A DNA stretch of 6,695 bases from Erysipelotrichia bacterium (GTDB lineage Bacteria; Bacillota_I; Bacilli_A; Erysipelotrichales; Erysipelotrichaceae), in assembly GCA_009916335.1 (NCBI GenBank), contig SAAR01000187.1:1-6695 (forward strand). Reading direction: 5' to 3'. A program made the translations under genes and the position numbers. Numbering within the stretch: the stretch's first letter is position 1; every line of letters starts with the position of its first letter. Shown here one piece after another: positions 5,951-6,695 of the stretch. Under the pieces are notes generated by a model that saw only the letters and a program-made list of their open reading frames with translations, was not told the DNA's origin and did not search any database.

Positions 5951-5979
5951 TAGATTATTTTTTTACTTAGTGTTATAAT
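5951..5979 (+). promoter_or_regulatory. Promoter of the anchored acidic protein
   Basis: A perfect TATAAT (5974-5979) has the extended TG dinucleotide at 5971-5972. A weak -35, TAGATT (5951-5956), lies 17 bases upstream. A GGAGG ribosome binding site (5990-5994) follows shortly, so the leader is only a few bases long. Confidence 0.78.
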
Positions 5980-6001
5980 ATAAAAAAATGGAGGTTGCAA
6001 T

Positions 6002-6538
6002 ATGAAAAAAGCCTTAGGAGTCATTGCAGTATTGGGAAGTGCTGCCGCATTAATTGCATACAAATTGAAAAAAGATGAACAAAGAAACGTCGATTACACT
6101 ACTATGAATGAAGATGATATTAGTGAGCGTATTCTAAAAACTGCCCAAGAACAAAATTTTGCTGAAGATGATGGGGAATCATTTGAAGAGAAAGCATCCA
6201 CAGAAACAGCAAGTTACCCACATTTGAATGAAGATGATATGGTGCGTTTGAATGAAATTAGTGAAGCACGTTTTGCGGAAATGGAACAAAGTGAAGATCA
6301 AAGAAGTGAAAGACCTTTACAACATGTTGTTGTATTTAATGAAGAAACATCATTGGAAAAGTATAAGACGATTGTGATCAACGAGGGGTATGTAGTAACA
6401 AGTGGCGATGAAGAAAACGAACTTGTGATATTGAATATCACAGATGTAAATCCTGATGCCATATTAAGTAAAGTATTCTATCTTGCAAATCTTGCAAAAG
6501 AGTACCATGGAACATATGTAAATTGGATATTGAAATAA
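6002..6538 (+). CDS. Membrane-anchored acidic protein with RraB-like C-terminal domain
   Basis: I do not recognise this protein as a named family (178 residues). Residues 4-20 form one hydrophobic segment without a lipobox, followed by KLKK, so the rest is probably cytoplasmic on an N-terminal anchor. Residues 25-104 are highly acidic, probably disordered, and contain two NEDD units (36-39 and 76-79), each followed by FAE. Residues 106-178 look like a compact alpha-beta domain: strand HVVVF, a helix, EGYVVT (128-133), strand LVILNI, a helix DAILSKVFYLANLAKEY, and YVNW (172-175). This order and several residues recall RraB, the RNase E activity regulator, including GY-VT, the LA-E/K helix and a terminal Tyr-x-x-Trp. 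The similarity is weak and from memory. The start is set by GGAGG seven bases upstream. The gene stands alone between a promoter and a terminator, divergent from the XRE regulator. Confidence 0.8.
   Translation: MKKALGVIAVLGSAAALIAYKLKKDEQRNVDYTTMNEDDISERILKTAQEQNFAEDDGESFEEKASTETASYPHLNEDDMVRLNEISEARFAEMEQSEDQRSERPLQHVVVFNEETSLEKYKTIVINEGYVVTSGDEENELVILNITDVNPDAILSKVFYLANLAKEYHGTYVNWILK
6105..6240 (+). repeat. 16-base direct repeat, 120 bases apart, within the acidic protein
   Basis: TGAATGAAGATGATAT occurs at 6105-6120 and again at 6225-6240. The spacing is exactly 120 bases, so both copies are in the same frame and encode the NEDD units at residues 36-39 and 76-79, 40 residues apart. The flanking bases differ. 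This suggests either an old internal duplication or repeated short linear motifs. Confidence 0.85.
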
Positions 6539-6541
6539 TAT

Positions 6542-6591
6542 AGCAAAAAGAGAACATAAATTGATATGTTTTCTTTTTATTTGCTTTTTTT
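6542..6591 (+). terminator. Rho-independent terminator after the anchored protein
   Basis: Thirteen base pairs form between 6545-6557 and 6566-6578, with one G-U pair and an eight-base loop. Outside it, AGCAAA (6542-6547) can alternatively pair with TTTGCT (6580-6585). Seven T residues (6585-6591) follow. It begins three bases after the stop codon. Confidence 0.82.
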
Positions 6592-6664
6592 AACATAAAT
6601 AAAAAGTAAGTAAAAAAGAGAGCATCATCGTTTTTCACTGTCAAGACACTTTTTTTGCTGTATA

Positions 6665-6693
6665 TTGTTTCTTTCTGCTTTTCATAGTATAAT
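6665..6693 (+). promoter_or_regulatory. Promoter for a gene off the right edge
   Basis: TTGTTT (6665-6670) and a perfect TATAAT (6688-6693) are separated by 17 bases at the very end of the window. No coding region starts inside the window after it. Between the preceding terminator and this promoter (6592-6664) I see only AT-rich sequence with no gene. Confidence 0.6.
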
Positions 6694-6695
6694 AA

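Noticed and set aside
6438..6644. 68-codon minus-strand open frame over the 3' end of the acidic protein
   Set aside because: It crosses the terminator hairpin and is rich in Phe and Lys from AT-rich DNA; no domain is visible.
6639..6644. Perfect TTGACA on the minus strand
   Set aside because: At 16-18 bases downstream there is no -10 resembling TATAAT (TCTCTT at 17), and no gene follows on that strand.

Overview
The window looks like ordinary chromosomal DNA of a low-GC Gram-positive bacterium (Bacillota). The evidence is strongly AT-rich DNA, a tRNA-sensing T-box leader, GGAGG-type ribosome binding sites, several lipoproteins with LVAC or LVGC lipoboxes, and short rho-independent terminators. 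The protein flavour would fit the Erysipelotrichia, but that is an impression and was not tested. I see no rRNA, tRNA, insertion sequence, CRISPR array or phage gene.

Layout. (1) Positions 1-432 hold a divergent promoter for a gene lying off the left edge, an A-tract-rich stretch, a forward promoter and a nearly canonical T-box riboswitch. The specifier position reads CGT (arginine). (2) Positions 433-2591 hold a three-gene polar amino-acid ABC importer (permease, ATPase, substrate-binding lipoprotein), closed by a hairpin terminator. The T-box suggests an arginine importer induced when tRNA-Arg is uncharged. (3) Positions 2692-5422 are a tight three-gene cluster: a VanY/M15-type D-Ala-D-Ala carboxypeptidase lipoprotein, a CapA-type metallophosphatase-fold lipoprotein, and a class I SAM methyltransferase of the YrrM/TrmR type. 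It has its own extended -10 promoter and ends in a bidirectional terminator. (4) At 5463-5822 on the minus strand is a small XRE-family regulator. The intergenic region before the next gene contains two inverted repeats. One of them overlaps the regulator's presumed -35 region and carries a perfect DnaA-box match. (5) At 6002-6538 is a membrane-anchored acidic protein whose C-terminal domain faintly resembles the RNase E inhibitor RraB. It has a strong promoter and a terminator. (6) The right edge carries a promoter for a gene outside the window.

How the parts work together. The first operon imports an amino acid under tRNA control. The second combines two cell-surface lipoproteins with a probable tRNA wobble-uridine methyltransferase, a pairing with no obvious biochemical link. 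The regulator and the anchored protein are divergently transcribed, so the regulator may control itself and its neighbour. The least explained parts are the anchored RraB-like protein and the inverted repeats in front of it.
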